From assembly GCA_025454835.1 (NCBI GenBank), contig JALONQ010000023.1, positions 1-41,287 of the forward strand: a stretch of DNA of 41,287 nt, given 5' to 3'. Source of the stretch: Bacteroidota bacterium. GTDB taxonomy: Bacteria > Bacteroidota > Ignavibacteria > UBA10030. The first letter of the stretch is position 1, and each line of letters starts with the position of its first letter. Under the pieces are notes generated by a model. It was not told where the DNA came from. It saw only the letters and a list, made by a program, of their open reading frames with translations, and searched no databases. Below, piece by piece: positions 25,990-34,800 of the stretch. Made by a program: the position numbers and the translations under genes.

Positions 25990-28827
25990 TCAGAAGATCA
26001 CCGAGAAGCCGGCGCGGACGAGCCGCGGCGTGCTGACGTTGCCGGGATTGGCGTAGTAATTGGTGACCGCGTCGAGCGGCACCAGGCCCGGGTCGCCGCG
26101 TGTGATGCGGTTTCGCAGGTCAAGGAAACGCGTGGGGTCCGTCACCTGCTCGATGTTGTAGAGCGCCCGGCCGGAATTGGCGTAGGCGTAGAGATCGTTC
26201 TGCGTGTCGAAGAGGTTGTCGACCAGAACGAAGATCGACGTTCGAAGACCGGCGAAGTGGAAGAACTTCTCCGCCTTGAGGTCCACATTCCACTGCACCG
26301 GCTGACGGTCGCTGTTCTGCTCGAACTGGATCGGCACGACGTTCGACGGGAACGACGGCGTATAGGGCGTGCCCGTGCGCAGATAGCCGATCATGCTGAC
26401 GACCCAGTTGTCAGGTTCCGTCAGCATAACGGTCGAGGTGAGCGTGTGCGACCGGTCGAAGTCCTGCGCGACCAGGTAGGTCTCGGAGAGACGACCCTTC
26501 TGTTCGCTGTAGAAGAGCTCGTCGGTCGGCTCGGTGCGATTACCGTCGGCGACCTGGAACGTGTAGTCGATCGAGGCCGACACGAGTTCACCCGGCGCCC
26601 GACGTTTGGTGAGCGAGAAACTGAGGCCGCGCGTGTTCGCGTAGGCAAGGTTCGTCAGCAGCCGGTATTGCTTGTCGCCGCGCGGCGTGATGACCGTCTG
26701 GTAGAAAATGTAGTCGCGGACGTCCTTGTAGTATCCGGTCAGTTCGATCTTGAGGTCGGGCGTCAGACCTTGCTGGAGGCCCAATTCATACTGGACGCTC
26801 CGCTGCGGCTGAACGTTGGCATTGCCGAACGTCGGAGAGGTGCCAAGGGGGGCCCGGAATGTGGAGTTGGTATAGAGGCTTGACAGCGAGCCGATCTGGT
26901 AGAAGTGGCCGTAGGAGAAGCGGATCGTCCCCTGGTCGGTGATCGGATACGACACGCTCACGCGGGGGGCGAGCATGTGCTTCGGTTCGGCGTCCTGGAG
27001 GTTCTTGTAGAGGAAGATGCTGTCCTGCAGCGTCAGCTCGTCCGAGATCGAAGCATGGTAGACCGACGCCGGTTCGAAGTAGTCCCAGCGCACGCCGACG
27101 TTCAGAATGATCGACGTGAAGAGCTCGATCTTGTCCTGGACGTAGGCAGATGCCTGGACCGGCTTCTTGCGGTACTTCACGTATCCACCGGCCTCGTCCG
27201 GGATGTACGGCAGGAAATTCGCCCCGCCGATGAGCACGTTCGTGAAGCTGGGCTCGACCGACGGACGGGCAGGGTCGCGGAATTGGAGCGTGTAGGACTC
27301 CACTTCGAGGTCATGCTGTCGGAATTCTGCGCCGACCTTCACTTCATGGATGTCGAACATCTGGCTGACGAGATCGAACTTCACGGCGGTGGTATACGTG
27401 GAGCGCTGGAACCGTCCGAGGTCTGTGCCGCCGGTCAGGTAGGTCGTATTCGGGATGACGCGCGAATAGAAGGCGGGGAGGTAGCGCGGGTCGTTCCAGT
27501 CGTCGAATGCCCCACTGTGGGCCCTGTCGATGATGTAGGAGCCCTTCAGCGTGTAGAAGGTCCGGTCGCCCAGGACGTGCGTCAGTTCGAGCGATTGGAA
27601 CAAGCCGTCGGATTCCGTGATCGAACGTCCGTCAGGCTTGAACCAGTACGATTGCGAAGAGGAGCTGGGATACCGGGAGAAGTCGTACACCGCTTCCAGC
27701 TTGACCTTGAGGTCGGCTGAGAGGCGATAGCTCAGGTTCCCCTGCAGATTGTACGAACGGCTCCAGTTGAGCGGCACGACCTCGCCGTCGCCGCTCGGGC
27801 CGCCGACGAGGTCGGTCGAGGCGTTGCGGATCGGGCCGAAGTAATACGCGTCGCCCGACGAACCGCGTCGCGGGTCGCCCGTCGGGAATCCTTCGCGCGA
27901 GAGGTAAGAATCCTCGGGCCGGTAGAACCGTCGGGCGTAGAGGTAGCCGCCGGAGTAGGTGTACACGCCCGACGCGAAGAACTTGAGGTCGTCCACCAGC
28001 AGCGGACCTCCGAGCGATGCCTCCATCCGCCAGTCGTTCGTCGGCACCTTCTCGCCGATATTAAAGAAGAGATCGGGGTCGCCACCGACGCGGTCCCCGC
28101 CCAGGTATCGGAAGCTCCCCATCCACTTCTGTCCGCCTTCACGCGTCACATAGTTGACTACGCCGCTCAACGCCGTCCCGTACTCGGCGCTGAATGTCCC
28201 GCTCGACACCGACACTTCCTGGACGGCGTTCGTCGCCAGGCCCACGGAGCGGCTGTTGCCGTACGGGTTGTTGATGTTGACACCGTTGAGCGTATAGGCG
28301 ATCTCGTTGCCGAGTCCGCCGCGTACGTGGATCGATCCGTCGTCATCCACGGTCACGCCCGCCTGGAGGCCGATGATCTCGCTGATCTCCGTCACCGGCA
28401 GCTCTCCGATCGCTTCAGCCGAGATCGACGATACGGGATTTGTCAGGTCCTGCCGGATCAGCGGAGAGCGCTCGCTGCGGACGATGACCTCTTCCATCTG
28501 GATGTCGCCTTCTTCGAGCCGAAAGTCCTGCGTTGTCGTAAAGTCGACCGAGATACGGATGTTCTGCATCCTGAGGCGGCGGTATCCGATGAAGGAGGCA
28601 GCCGCGGTATACTGGCCGGGAGGAATATTGAGGATCACATAGCGGCCGTCGGCATCGGTCATGGCGCCCTGAGACGTCCCTTCGAGCAGGACGTTGGCTC
28701 CGGGCAGTGGTTCGCCGGTCCGCGCGTCGAGGACACGACCGCTCAGTTTGCCCGTGTTGCCGGCCAGGAGTGGCAGGGAGACCAGAACAAAGAGAAGGAC
28801 AGAGAGCAGTGCCAGGCGTCGGGACAT
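25990..28827 (-). CDS. TonB-dependent receptor with carboxypeptidase-regulatory domain
   Basis: A 945-residue outer-membrane receptor. The signal peptide is MSRRLALLSVLLFVLVSLPL. A CarboxypepD_reg-like domain follows (KLSGRVLDARTGEPLPGANV, about 30-115), then the plug (EEVIVRSERSPLIRQD to ADxSGVVNY region, about 120-240) and a 22-strand-type barrel ending in a terminal Phe (RAGFSVIF), which suits barrel assembly. The receptor takes up or exports a large ligand using TonB energy. The ligand is not evident. The ATG at 28827 has GAGGT upstream; the longer reading from 28914 lies before a signal peptide and is not used. It is first in the operon with the genes at 22484-25981 and 21433-22467. Confidence 0.92.
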   Translation of the reverse strand: MSRRLALLSVLLFVLVSLPLLAGNTGKLSGRVLDARTGEPLPGANVLLEGTSQGAMTDADGRYVILNIPPGQYTAAASFIGYRRLRMQNIRISVDFTTTQDFRLEEGDIQMEEVIVRSERSPLIRQDLTNPVSSISAEAIGELPVTEISEIIGLQAGVTVDDDGSIHVRGGLGNEIAYTLNGVNINNPYGNSRSVGLATNAVQEVSVSSGTFSAEYGTALSGVVNYVTREGGQKWMGSFRYLGGDRVGGDPDLFFNIGEKVPTNDWRMEASLGGPLLVDDLKFFASGVYTYSGGYLYARRFYRPEDSYLSREGFPTGDPRRGSSGDAYYFGPIRNASTDLVGGPSGDGEVVPLNWSRSYNLQGNLSYRLSADLKVKLEAVYDFSRYPSSSSQSYWFKPDGRSITESDGLFQSLELTHVLGDRTFYTLKGSYIIDRAHSGAFDDWNDPRYLPAFYSRVIPNTTYLTGGTDLGRFQRSTYTTAVKFDLVSQMFDIHEVKVGAEFRQHDLEVESYTLQFRDPARPSVEPSFTNVLIGGANFLPYIPDEAGGYVKYRKKPVQASAYVQDKIELFTSIILNVGVRWDYFEPASVYHASISDELTLQDSIFLYKNLQDAEPKHMLAPRVSVSYPITDQGTIRFSYGHFYQIGSLSSLYTNSTFRAPLGTSPTFGNANVQPQRSVQYELGLQQGLTPDLKIELTGYYKDVRDYIFYQTVITPRGDKQYRLLTNLAYANTRGLSFSLTKRRAPGELVSASIDYTFQVADGNRTEPTDELFYSEQKGRLSETYLVAQDFDRSHTLTSTVMLTEPDNWVVSMIGYLRTGTPYTPSFPSNVVPIQFEQNSDRQPVQWNVDLKAEKFFHFAGLRTSIFVLVDNLFDTQNDLYAYANSGRALYNIEQVTDPTRFLDLRNRITRGDPGLVPLDAVTNYYANPGNVSTPRLVRAGFSVIF

Positions 28828-28896
28828 GGAAGACCTCGGGAGGTGACTGGAACCGGACTGAGCAACAGGCGTGAACAACTGGTTCGAGTATCCAAA

Positions 28897-28925
28897 AATA
28901 TAGCCGATTGGCACCGAGGATGCAA
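28897..28925 (-). promoter_or_regulatory. Promoter for the TonB receptor operon
   Basis: On the minus strand TTGCAT (28925-28920) and TATATT (28902-28897) are 17 bases apart, giving TTG-N20-TATATTTT, which fits both sigma-70 and the TAnnTTTG form. It lies about 70 bases before the receptor ATG. Confidence 0.6.
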
Positions 28926-28947
28926 CGAAAGCGGACTTCGGCCAGCG

Positions 28948-30579
28948 TCACCGGCCGCCCATGCCTTCGTTGACGTCTCTCTCGTAGACGGTGCGATACG
29001 ACTGCAGTCCCTTCAGGATCGCCTCGGCGACCTGCTGCTGCCCAGTCTGGCTTCGCAGGAACGCCTCGTCCTTGACGTTGGAGAGGTAGCCGGTCTCGAC
29101 CAAGACGTTCGGCATCGAAGCGCCCACCAGCACATAGAACCCGGCCTGCTTTACGCCGCCGTTGCGAAGCGTCGTGTGGTCGTCGAGGGCCCTGGCGGTG
29201 ATCTCGGCGAACCGTTCGCTGTGCTTCATGTACGCCGCCTGCGCCATCGTGACGAGAATGAACTCCTCTTCGGTCAGCGCCTTGTACCGCGACCGGTCCG
29301 ATTCGAGCTCGATGACGGCGTTCTCAAGTGCTGCGACGCGTACTGCGTCGTCTGTGCGACCGGGACGGAGCAGGTAGATCTCGAAACCGTTCGTCCGTGA
29401 CGGCTTCTTCTCGATGGCGTTGCAGTGGATGCTGATGAACAGCTTTCCACCGGCCTCGTTCGCCATCTGAGTGCGGCGGTAGAGTTCGACGAATTTGTCG
29501 GTCGACCTTGTGTAGACCACTTTGACGTCCGGCATGTGCTTCTTGATGAGCTCGCCGAGCTTCAGGCCGATCCCGAGGACGATGTTCTTTTCGTAGGTGC
29601 CACGTACGCCGATCGTTCCGGGGTCCTTGCCGCCGTGCCCCGGGTCGATGACGACCACATCGAGCTTCCATCGGCTGCGCCGCTCCGCGTCTTCGCGCTC
29701 CTTCATCGCTTGACGCCGGCGTTCGAGGTCCTGTTGAGTCGATGCCGACCGCGTGCGGAGATTCACCAGAAGGTCGTTCGAATTCGGGTCCTTCAGGACC
29801 TCGGCGGCCTCGACATCGGGCGCGACCTTGAGCGTGATCTGGACCGACGTGGCAGACTGGAACACGAGAACCTGCCGAATGGCCCCTCCGGCCCGGACCG
29901 ACCGCAACGCCACCGTGTCTGCGCGGGCATTCTCGACGGTCAGGAACAGCCATCCATCCGGTTTCAGCCACGACTCGACGGTCCCAAGCGGCCGGGAGGC
30001 CCGGACGGTCATCAGGTAGCCGTTCAGCCGTTGTTCGACATGCAATCCGGTGATCTCAAAGGCCGAGGCGGGGTCGGCGGTGGAGTCTTCGAGAACGAGC
30101 GTGTGTTCGCCGTCCCATCTGACTGGAGCGTTCGTCACGCCTCTCAGGACCGCTTCGAGCGACCGGAGAGAAAGGTAGGCTCGGCCGCCGTACGTGCGCG
30201 ACGGTGCCGGAAGCTGAACGAGGTCCGCCTCGCCCGTGGCACGGACGAACACCACGGCGAACGGGTTCCGTTCGATCAACCGAACGTGATGCGTCCGAAA
30301 GCGGAGGTCAAGCGCGGCCAGGGAGTCGATCGGCGCCACGGATGCTCCGGCAGCCTCGACAGCCTCTCGCAGGGGAACCACTGGAACGCCGTCGAGGATG
30401 GCACCGCGTACGATGGTCGTATCGTGCGTGATGGCGATGAAGCGGGGGAGAGAGTCGGATGGCGCGAAGGTCGCCGACGCCGTCGAGACGGCGGCGATGA
30501 TGAGGACGGCCAAGGCGGTACGCCGGCGGGATCGCCAGGCGGGATCCGCCGTTGGGATTTCCTTCGTCCGTTGCGCCAT
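28948..30579 (-). CDS. N-acetylmuramoyl-L-alanine amidase, AmiC-type (AMIN-like + Amidase_3)
   Basis: 543 residues, probably periplasmic. A signal-anchor-like helix (about 21-37) follows a basic N-terminus. A copper-amine-oxidase-like N-terminal domain (about 45-165) and an AMIN-like beta-domain (about 172-275) then lead to a charged linker (280-305) and the Amidase_3 domain (306-535). Zinc ligands are His315 (IDPGHGG), Glu330 (YEKN) and His385 (SIHCNA), with catalytic Glu495 (LVETGYLSN). This is the layout of cell-division amidases that split daughter cells. It has no T9SS tail, unlike the two amidases at 10885-15305. It is downstream of yajQ. Confidence 0.93.
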   Translation of the reverse strand: MAQRTKEIPTADPAWRSRRRTALAVLIIAAVSTASATFAPSDSLPRFIAITHDTTIVRGAILDGVPVVPLREAVEAAGASVAPIDSLAALDLRFRTHHVRLIERNPFAVVFVRATGEADLVQLPAPSRTYGGRAYLSLRSLEAVLRGVTNAPVRWDGEHTLVLEDSTADPASAFEITGLHVEQRLNGYLMTVRASRPLGTVESWLKPDGWLFLTVENARADTVALRSVRAGGAIRQVLVFQSATSVQITLKVAPDVEAAEVLKDPNSNDLLVNLRTRSASTQQDLERRRQAMKEREDAERRSRWKLDVVVIDPGHGGKDPGTIGVRGTYEKNIVLGIGLKLGELIKKHMPDVKVVYTRSTDKFVELYRRTQMANEAGGKLFISIHCNAIEKKPSRTNGFEIYLLRPGRTDDAVRVAALENAVIELESDRSRYKALTEEEFILVTMAQAAYMKHSERFAEITARALDDHTTLRNGGVKQAGFYVLVGASMPNVLVETGYLSNVKDEAFLRSQTGQQQVAEAILKGLQSYRTVYERDVNEGMGGR

Positions 30580-30618
30580 GGGGTCGTTGCGTGATGCTCC
30601 GGAGAGACGAGAGCGGGT

Positions 30619-31116
30619 CTACCGGTAGTTCGTGAACTGGACGGCGAACGGCAGATCGGCGGCTTTGACGGCCGCCATGGCGGCCTGGAGATCATCCTTG
30701 TCCTTGCCGGTGACGCGAACCTGGTCATCCATGATCTGTGTCTGAACGCGGATCTTGGTGTCCTTGATGATCGCGACGATCTTCTTCGCATCCTCCTTGC
30801 TGATGCCGATCAGGAGGGTGATCTTCTGCCTGACCGCGCTGTGGGCCGCCGATTCGGGGGTCCCGTAGCGCAAAGCCTTCAGCGGAATGCTTCGTTTGAT
30901 GAGCTTGTTCTGCAGGATATCGACGGCCGCTTTCAGATGGTAGTCGTCGCCCGTCGTGAGCGTGAGCGTCTTCTCTTTCTGGTCGAGGTCGAGCTCGGTC
31001 GTGATACCCTTGAAGTCATACCGCTGCGTGATCTCTTTGCGCGCCTGGTTGACGGCGTTGTCGACCTCTTGGAGGTCGATCTCGGAGACGATATCGAACG
31101 AATAAGACGAGGCCAC
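30619..31116 (-). CDS. yajQ: YajQ-family nucleotide-binding protein
   Basis: A 165-residue cytoplasmic protein of the YajQ (UPF0234) family. It carries the family start (SSYSFDIVSEIDLQEVDNA), KGITTELDLD near residue 38 and the C-terminal QVRVTGKDKDDLQAAM. Two ferredoxin-like domains are expected. Members bind cyclic di-GMP in Xanthomonas or RNA/nucleotides; the ligand here is not known. Its start codon is GTG at 31116, which matches the family N-terminus. It is 39 bases before the AmiC-type amidase and could be co-transcribed with it. Confidence 0.95.
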   Translation of the reverse strand: MASSYSFDIVSEIDLQEVDNAVNQARKEITQRYDFKGITTELDLDQKEKTLTLTTGDDYHLKAAVDILQNKLIKRSIPLKALRYGTPESAAHSAVRQKITLLIGISKEDAKKIVAIIKDTKIRVQTQIMDDQVRVTGKDKDDLQAAMAAVKAADLPFAVQFTNYR

Positions 31117-31154
31117 GGTCGGTTCGGGAAGGTGAATGATGGGAAGAAACGGGA

Positions 31155-31174
31155 CCGTCCGGTCGACCGGACGG
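31155..31174. terminator. Perfect 20-bp palindrome, possible terminator or operator
   Basis: CCGTCCGGTCGACCGGACGG is a perfect 20-bp inverted repeat. On the minus strand it is followed by TCCCGTTTCTTCCC, so it may end the gene at 31265-31657. Being upstream of yajQ, it could also be an operator. Confidence 0.45.
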
Positions 31175-31264
31175 CGGATGATGCGGCGTACACATCTGAA
31201 CCGCGCTAGACACTGGGACGGAGGCCAGCGGTGATGCCAAACCCCAAGCCTCCCGAGAGATGGC

Positions 31265-31657
31265 CTAGTTCAGGTACTCGATCTGGCTCGAACGCTCGTT
31301 GATCCGAAGCCGGACGCGGACAGAATCTCCGCCGACCACGAGGGCGCCGACGCCACCCATGACCATTTCGTCCTTCGAGAAGGACTCAATATAGTACCGG
31401 CCGTTCTCGTTCGCGTTGCCCGACGTGAAGAAGATGTTCATCGTCGCCACGACCCCAAAATCGCGACCCGCTCCGCCCAAATATGGCGGACGCCAGTAGT
31501 AGCCGCGTGCCTTGCCGGCATACGTCAGCAGATCGTGGATCAAGACGGCCCTCATGTTCTCCATGGCGTTCACCTGCATCATGGTCATTCCCACCACGAT
31601 AGCGACGCCAATGAGCACCATTGACAGCACGACCATCAGGAGTTGTTGCTGACCCAT
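31265..31657 (-). CDS. Small single-pass membrane protein, MGQQQ family
   Basis: A 130-residue protein. It starts with MGQQQLLMVVLSMVLIGVAI, an N-terminal transmembrane helix (about 5-24), followed by a short helix (VNAMENMRAVLIHDLL) and a beta-rich part (GYYWRPPYLGGAG, NGRYYIESFSKDEMV, VRVRLRINE). Proteins with this start recur in FCB-group genomes without a known role. There is no prepilin cleavage site, although the shape recalls a pilin. It starts five bases after the saccharopine-dehydrogenase-like stop, so the two are likely co-transcribed. Function unknown. Confidence 0.75.
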   Translation of the reverse strand: MGQQQLLMVVLSMVLIGVAIVVGMTMMQVNAMENMRAVLIHDLLTYAGKARGYYWRPPYLGGAGRDFGVVATMNIFFTSGNANENGRYYIESFSKDEMVMGGVGALVVGGDSVRVRLRINERSSQIEYLN

Positions 31658-31661
31658 GGTA

Positions 31662-32825
31662 TTAGAGAGGAGGAGTGGCTGTTATCAACTGTCGCGTGAT
31701 AGCGATGCCACGGTCGTTCAGCGCAGACAACAGAGCCGGCAACGGTACGCACTGTTCCGCAGCCAACACGCCATCATTATTAATCACTTCCTGTGCCAAA
31801 TACTGCAGGATAACTGACGCAGGGAAGGATGTCATGCGCATCATTCCTGAAATATTGGCAGATACGTCGAAATAGTCAACCAGTTGATGACTTAAGCTTC
31901 GAAAGTGACCGTTTTTGAAGCCCCTTAACTCCGCGGAAAGGAGCACAACATCGGGGCCAGAAGTCGGTAATTTCCGCCGGAGGAGTTCCGAAAAGACCTC
32001 CCTTTCGGTAAATATGTTCGACCCCATCTGTACCGGGTCGTTTGAGGCAAATCCGAGGTCCATCAACGCCTTGAAGCGTTCGCAATGTCCGGGATATCGG
32101 ATCGTCTTGTAGTCCAGTTCCTTCACCTTCCCCTCGAAGATCTCTGGTAGAAGTGACGCCCCTCCACTGGTGATGAACGCCTCCATTGCTCCGAACGGCG
32201 GGGGAAAGTTGATGGTTTCGATCTCTGTCAGGGCCTCAACGTGCACGCGCCTTCCTTCGCGCAACACTTCTGCCCGGCCGGAGTACTCGTTCAGGAGACC
32301 TTCGACGGAGAACGTGATCTGGTAGTTGAGCGGCGGTCGCGGATGCTGAGGCAGACCGCCAACGCGCAACTTCACCGATTCGACGGAATCGAATTCCGAG
32401 ATCGACCCGGCCGCAAGAATATTGATGAGCCCGGGGGCCAGGCCGCAATTTGGCACGATGGTCACTCCGGCCTGCCGTGCGTCGGGGTCCAACCGCCGCT
32501 GTCTCGCGACAACGTCATCGTTGCCGCCCAGGTCGACCAGGTGGCGTTTGGCGGCGATGGCCGCGCGGGTCAGCGATTCGTTGAACCGGAACGAGACGGC
32601 TGCTGCAGCTCCATCATGCTGCATCATCAGTTGGGTGACGGCGGCTTCGTCACTGACGTCGATGGATGCCGGTACGACGCGCCCGTGCGGGATCCGCGCG
32701 GCGGCGCTTCGAGCCCGTTCGAGGTCGATGTCGGCGAGCGTGACCTGTGTCGTTCCCGCCGATCGCGCGAGGTCGTACGCCAACGCGTAGCCCATCATGC
32801 CGGAACCCAGGACGAGGAATTTCAT
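31662..32825 (-). CDS. Saccharopine dehydrogenase family oxidoreductase
   Basis: A 387-residue NAD(P)-dependent enzyme. The Rossmann motif GSGMMG (residues 7-12) is followed by VTLADIDLERA, where an Asp accepts the adenosine ribose. The family segment LVDLGGNDDVVARQ and VPNCGLAPGLINILA fits saccharopine reductases or L-lysine dehydrogenases. The likely chemistry is oxidation or reduction of an amino acid at the amino-group carbon, as in lysine breakdown. The true product is not fixed by sequence. The ATG at 32825 opens directly on the Rossmann strand. The in-frame codons upstream lie in a low-complexity repeat. Confidence 0.85.
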   Translation of the reverse strand: MKFLVLGSGMMGYALAYDLARSAGTTQVTLADIDLERARSAAARIPHGRVVPASIDVSDEAAVTQLMMQHDGAAAAVSFRFNESLTRAAIAAKRHLVDLGGNDDVVARQRRLDPDARQAGVTIVPNCGLAPGLINILAAGSISEFDSVESVKLRVGGLPQHPRPPLNYQITFSVEGLLNEYSGRAEVLREGRRVHVEALTEIETINFPPPFGAMEAFITSGGASLLPEIFEGKVKELDYKTIRYPGHCERFKALMDLGFASNDPVQMGSNIFTEREVFSELLRRKLPTSGPDVVLLSAELRGFKNGHFRSLSHQLVDYFDVSANISGMMRMTSFPASVILQYLAQEVINNDGVLAAEQCVPLPALLSALNDRGIAITRQLITATPPL

Positions 32826-32839
32826 AAGAAGATCATATG

Positions 32840-32955
32840 TGACCAGGGGAAGGATGTAGGATAGAGGATGGAGAAATGATGGAGGTGGCGATGAACACTC
32901 CATCGAAACCTTCCCACATCCTCCAACCGCTATCCTCCATCCTCCATCCTTCTTC
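32840..32955. repeat. Low-complexity inverted repeat (GGATGGAGG type)
   Basis: An imperfect inverted repeat of purine-rich blocks fills the space between two genes. GGAAGGATGTAGGATAGAGG (starting about 32848) faces CTATCCTCCATCCTCC with CTTCTTCC on the right side. The arms of about 25 bases could form a hairpin in the transcript just before the ATG of the dehydrogenase. Confidence 0.6.
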
Positions 32956-33585
32956 CTACTTCCGGATCTCGCCAGTTTCCATGCTCCAAAACAGCAGGTC
33001 CAGCTCATCGATCGGGATGCCGATCTCGTCGGCGAGACGGGCGAAGCGACGTTCGATGGAAAGATAGCGTTTCGTGGTCAGCGTTGCCGGTATGGACCGG
33101 ATGACGCCGAAACGTTTGAGATTGCGAAGGATGTGCCGGTCGAGGATCGCCAACCCGCCGCTCCGGCCGATGTTCCGCATGAAATGGGTCGCCTCTTTCA
33201 GCCCGAAACCATTCACGTGCCGAACGAGTGCCGCGCGCAGGTCGTGTGGCGCAAGTCTCGCCGACAGGATCTCCATCGTCTCGACATACTTCTCTCTCGC
33301 TTCGAGGAGGCGCCGGGCTTTCACCCGATGGAAGCGGATGTAGTGCGCCGGTTCACGAAGAAGGTGCTCCGCGTCGAAAGCGCGCTCAAAGAAGCCGCCG
33401 GCGCGAAGCTTCGCGACCACCGCATCGGCGTTCACGGCGCTCGATTGCGGGGTCAGCAGACAGTAGGCGAGCTCGTAGAAATACCCGGAGGTCGGCACAG
33501 ACGAAAAATCGGCCAGCCTGGCGTGGATGAGCGCTTGGCGCGCGCTGTGAGACTTCCGTAGCTCATCGAAGTGGCGGGTCATCAT
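32956..33585 (-). CDS. N-glycosylase/DNA lyase (Ogg2 type)
   Basis: A 209-residue HhH-GPD repair enzyme of the 8-oxoguanine glycosylase type 2 (Ogg2). It removes oxidised guanine and cuts the abasic site. The helix-hairpin-helix reads NGFGLKEATHFMRN, with the catalytic Lys130 and Asp149 (AILDRHIL). The ORF can begin at a GTG at 33597 or the ATG at 33585. It lies next to mutY and a MutT-type Nudix gene, a full set for oxidised guanine. Ogg2 is common in archaea and some bacteria; here it replaces the usual MutM. Confidence 0.9.
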   Translation of the reverse strand: MMTRHFDELRKSHSARQALIHARLADFSSVPTSGYFYELAYCLLTPQSSAVNADAVVAKLRAGGFFERAFDAEHLLREPAHYIRFHRVKARRLLEAREKYVETMEILSARLAPHDLRAALVRHVNGFGLKEATHFMRNIGRSGGLAILDRHILRNLKRFGVIRSIPATLTTKRYLSIERRFARLADEIGIPIDELDLLFWSMETGEIRK

Positions 33586-33643
33586 GCGATCGGTCACGAA
33601 GACGATGGATCGTTGTTCACGCCCATGCCGAAGGGTTGTTGCC

Positions 33644-34540
33644 TTAGCGCAGCGGTCTGACCTTCCAGACGGACCGACGAGTGTCGAGCGAGACGAGTCC
33701 GTCCTTCTTTAGTGAGACGAGGACCTCGCGGATGAATCGACTGTCGCTCGCCGACCGGTTCGGGAACAGGACTCTTGCGATGGCTCTATCGGTTCGCGTT
33801 GTCGGCCGATCGGACGCGAGGAGAAGCGCGAGCACTCGTCCACGATAGATACGACGCGGCTGGCCGCGATGCAATCGTTCGTGGGACTTCGCCTTTGAGG
33901 CAACGCGGGCGGCTTTGCCCGCGGATGGGCAGTATGGCGCGATCGGGCATGCGTGACATCTGGGGCTGGAAGGCGTGCAGATCGTCGCACCTAATTCCAT
34001 GACGGCTTGGTTCCAGTCGTACGGGGACCTGCGCGCCAGCAGGCGGTCGGCCAGTTTCTGAAAGTCGATCCGGCCGGAACTGCGGGGGTGAAGTCGTTGC
34101 AGAATGCGCTGAACATTCGTGTCGACGACCGCTTCGGCTCTTCCATAGGCGAAAACGGCGACGGCGCGGGCGGTATAGGGACCGATCCCGGGGAGTTCCA
34201 TCAGTCCCTCCACAGTCGTGGGGAATGCCCCTCGCTGGTGTCGATGGACATGCACCGCGGTTGCATGCAGTCTCAGCGCCCGCATGTTGTATCCGAGCCC
34301 TTTCCACGTCCGGAGCACCGAACCGGGTGAAGCGGATGCCAACTTTCTCACAGTTGGGAATCGCCTCAAGAAGGATCTATAGAAGACAATGACACGCGCG
34401 GCCTGCGTTTGCTGCAGCATGACTTCGGACACAAGGATGCGGTAAGGATCGCGCGTCCGTCGCCACGGAAAAGGGCGGGCGTTGCGGCGATACCAGCGGA
34501 GAAGCGACGAGCGGAGGCGGGGGAGATCGGAGGGATTCAA
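33644..34540 (-). CDS. mutY: A/G-specific adenine glycosylase, short form
   Basis: A 298-residue MutY that removes A paired with 8-oxoG. Catalytic Glu39 (SEVMLQQTQ), HhH LPGIGPYTARAVAVFAYG (116-133) and Asp140 (VVDTNV) are present. The iron-sulfur ligands are Cys188, Cys195, Cys198 and Cys204 (CX6CX2CX5C). After residue 205 there is no Nudix-like C-terminal domain that normally reads 8-oxoG. Instead, about 75 residues look like a winged helix (DSRFIREVLVSLKKDGLVSLD). The start is TTG at 34540. A separate MutT-like gene lies upstream, so the missing domain's function might be supplied differently. Confidence 0.9.
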   Translation of the reverse strand: MNPSDLPRLRSSLLRWYRRNARPFPWRRTRDPYRILVSEVMLQQTQAARVIVFYRSFLRRFPTVRKLASASPGSVLRTWKGLGYNMRALRLHATAVHVHRHQRGAFPTTVEGLMELPGIGPYTARAVAVFAYGRAEAVVDTNVQRILQRLHPRSSGRIDFQKLADRLLARRSPYDWNQAVMELGATICTPSSPRCHACPIAPYCPSAGKAARVASKAKSHERLHRGQPRRIYRGRVLALLLASDRPTTRTDRAIARVLFPNRSASDSRFIREVLVSLKKDGLVSLDTRRSVWKVRPLR

Positions 34541-34800
34541 AGGGACTCGGGATCGGGGATCGGGTATCGGGGATTGGGAATCGGGTATCGGGAATTGGGA
34601 TCGGGGATTGGGCTCCGAGTGCTACGCGCCTCGCTCGGGTTATGCCACTCACTACTGAATACTGATTACTGATTACTGTTCACTGATTGCTGACCCCTCG
34701 ACTCCGTCGCCTTCAGCGACTCCGCTCGGGGCATCCCACTGACCTCTGCTCACTGACCTCTGACTTCTGATCTCTAGCTTCTGTCCTCCGATCTCTTCCT
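34541..34800. repeat. Low-complexity repeat array between mutY and the Nudix gene
   Basis: The 260 bases hold three simple arrays. 34550-34615 is a run of GATCGGG/TATCGGG/GATTGGG units. 34650-34695 is a run of ACTGATT/ACTGATTACTG units. 34736-34800 is a run of CTGACCTCTG-like units. Between them is an imperfect palindrome with GTCGC...GCGAC arms in a CCCCTCGA/CTCGGGG frame. No gene is visible. Confidence 0.7.

Noticed and set aside
31265-31657. Type IV pilin
   Set aside because: There is no G-[FM]-xxxE prepilin cleavage motif before the hydrophobic helix.
34550-34700. A CRISPR array in the repeat run between mutY and the Nudix gene
   Set aside because: The units are only 7-11 bases, not regularly spaced, and no unique spacers of constant length lie between them.
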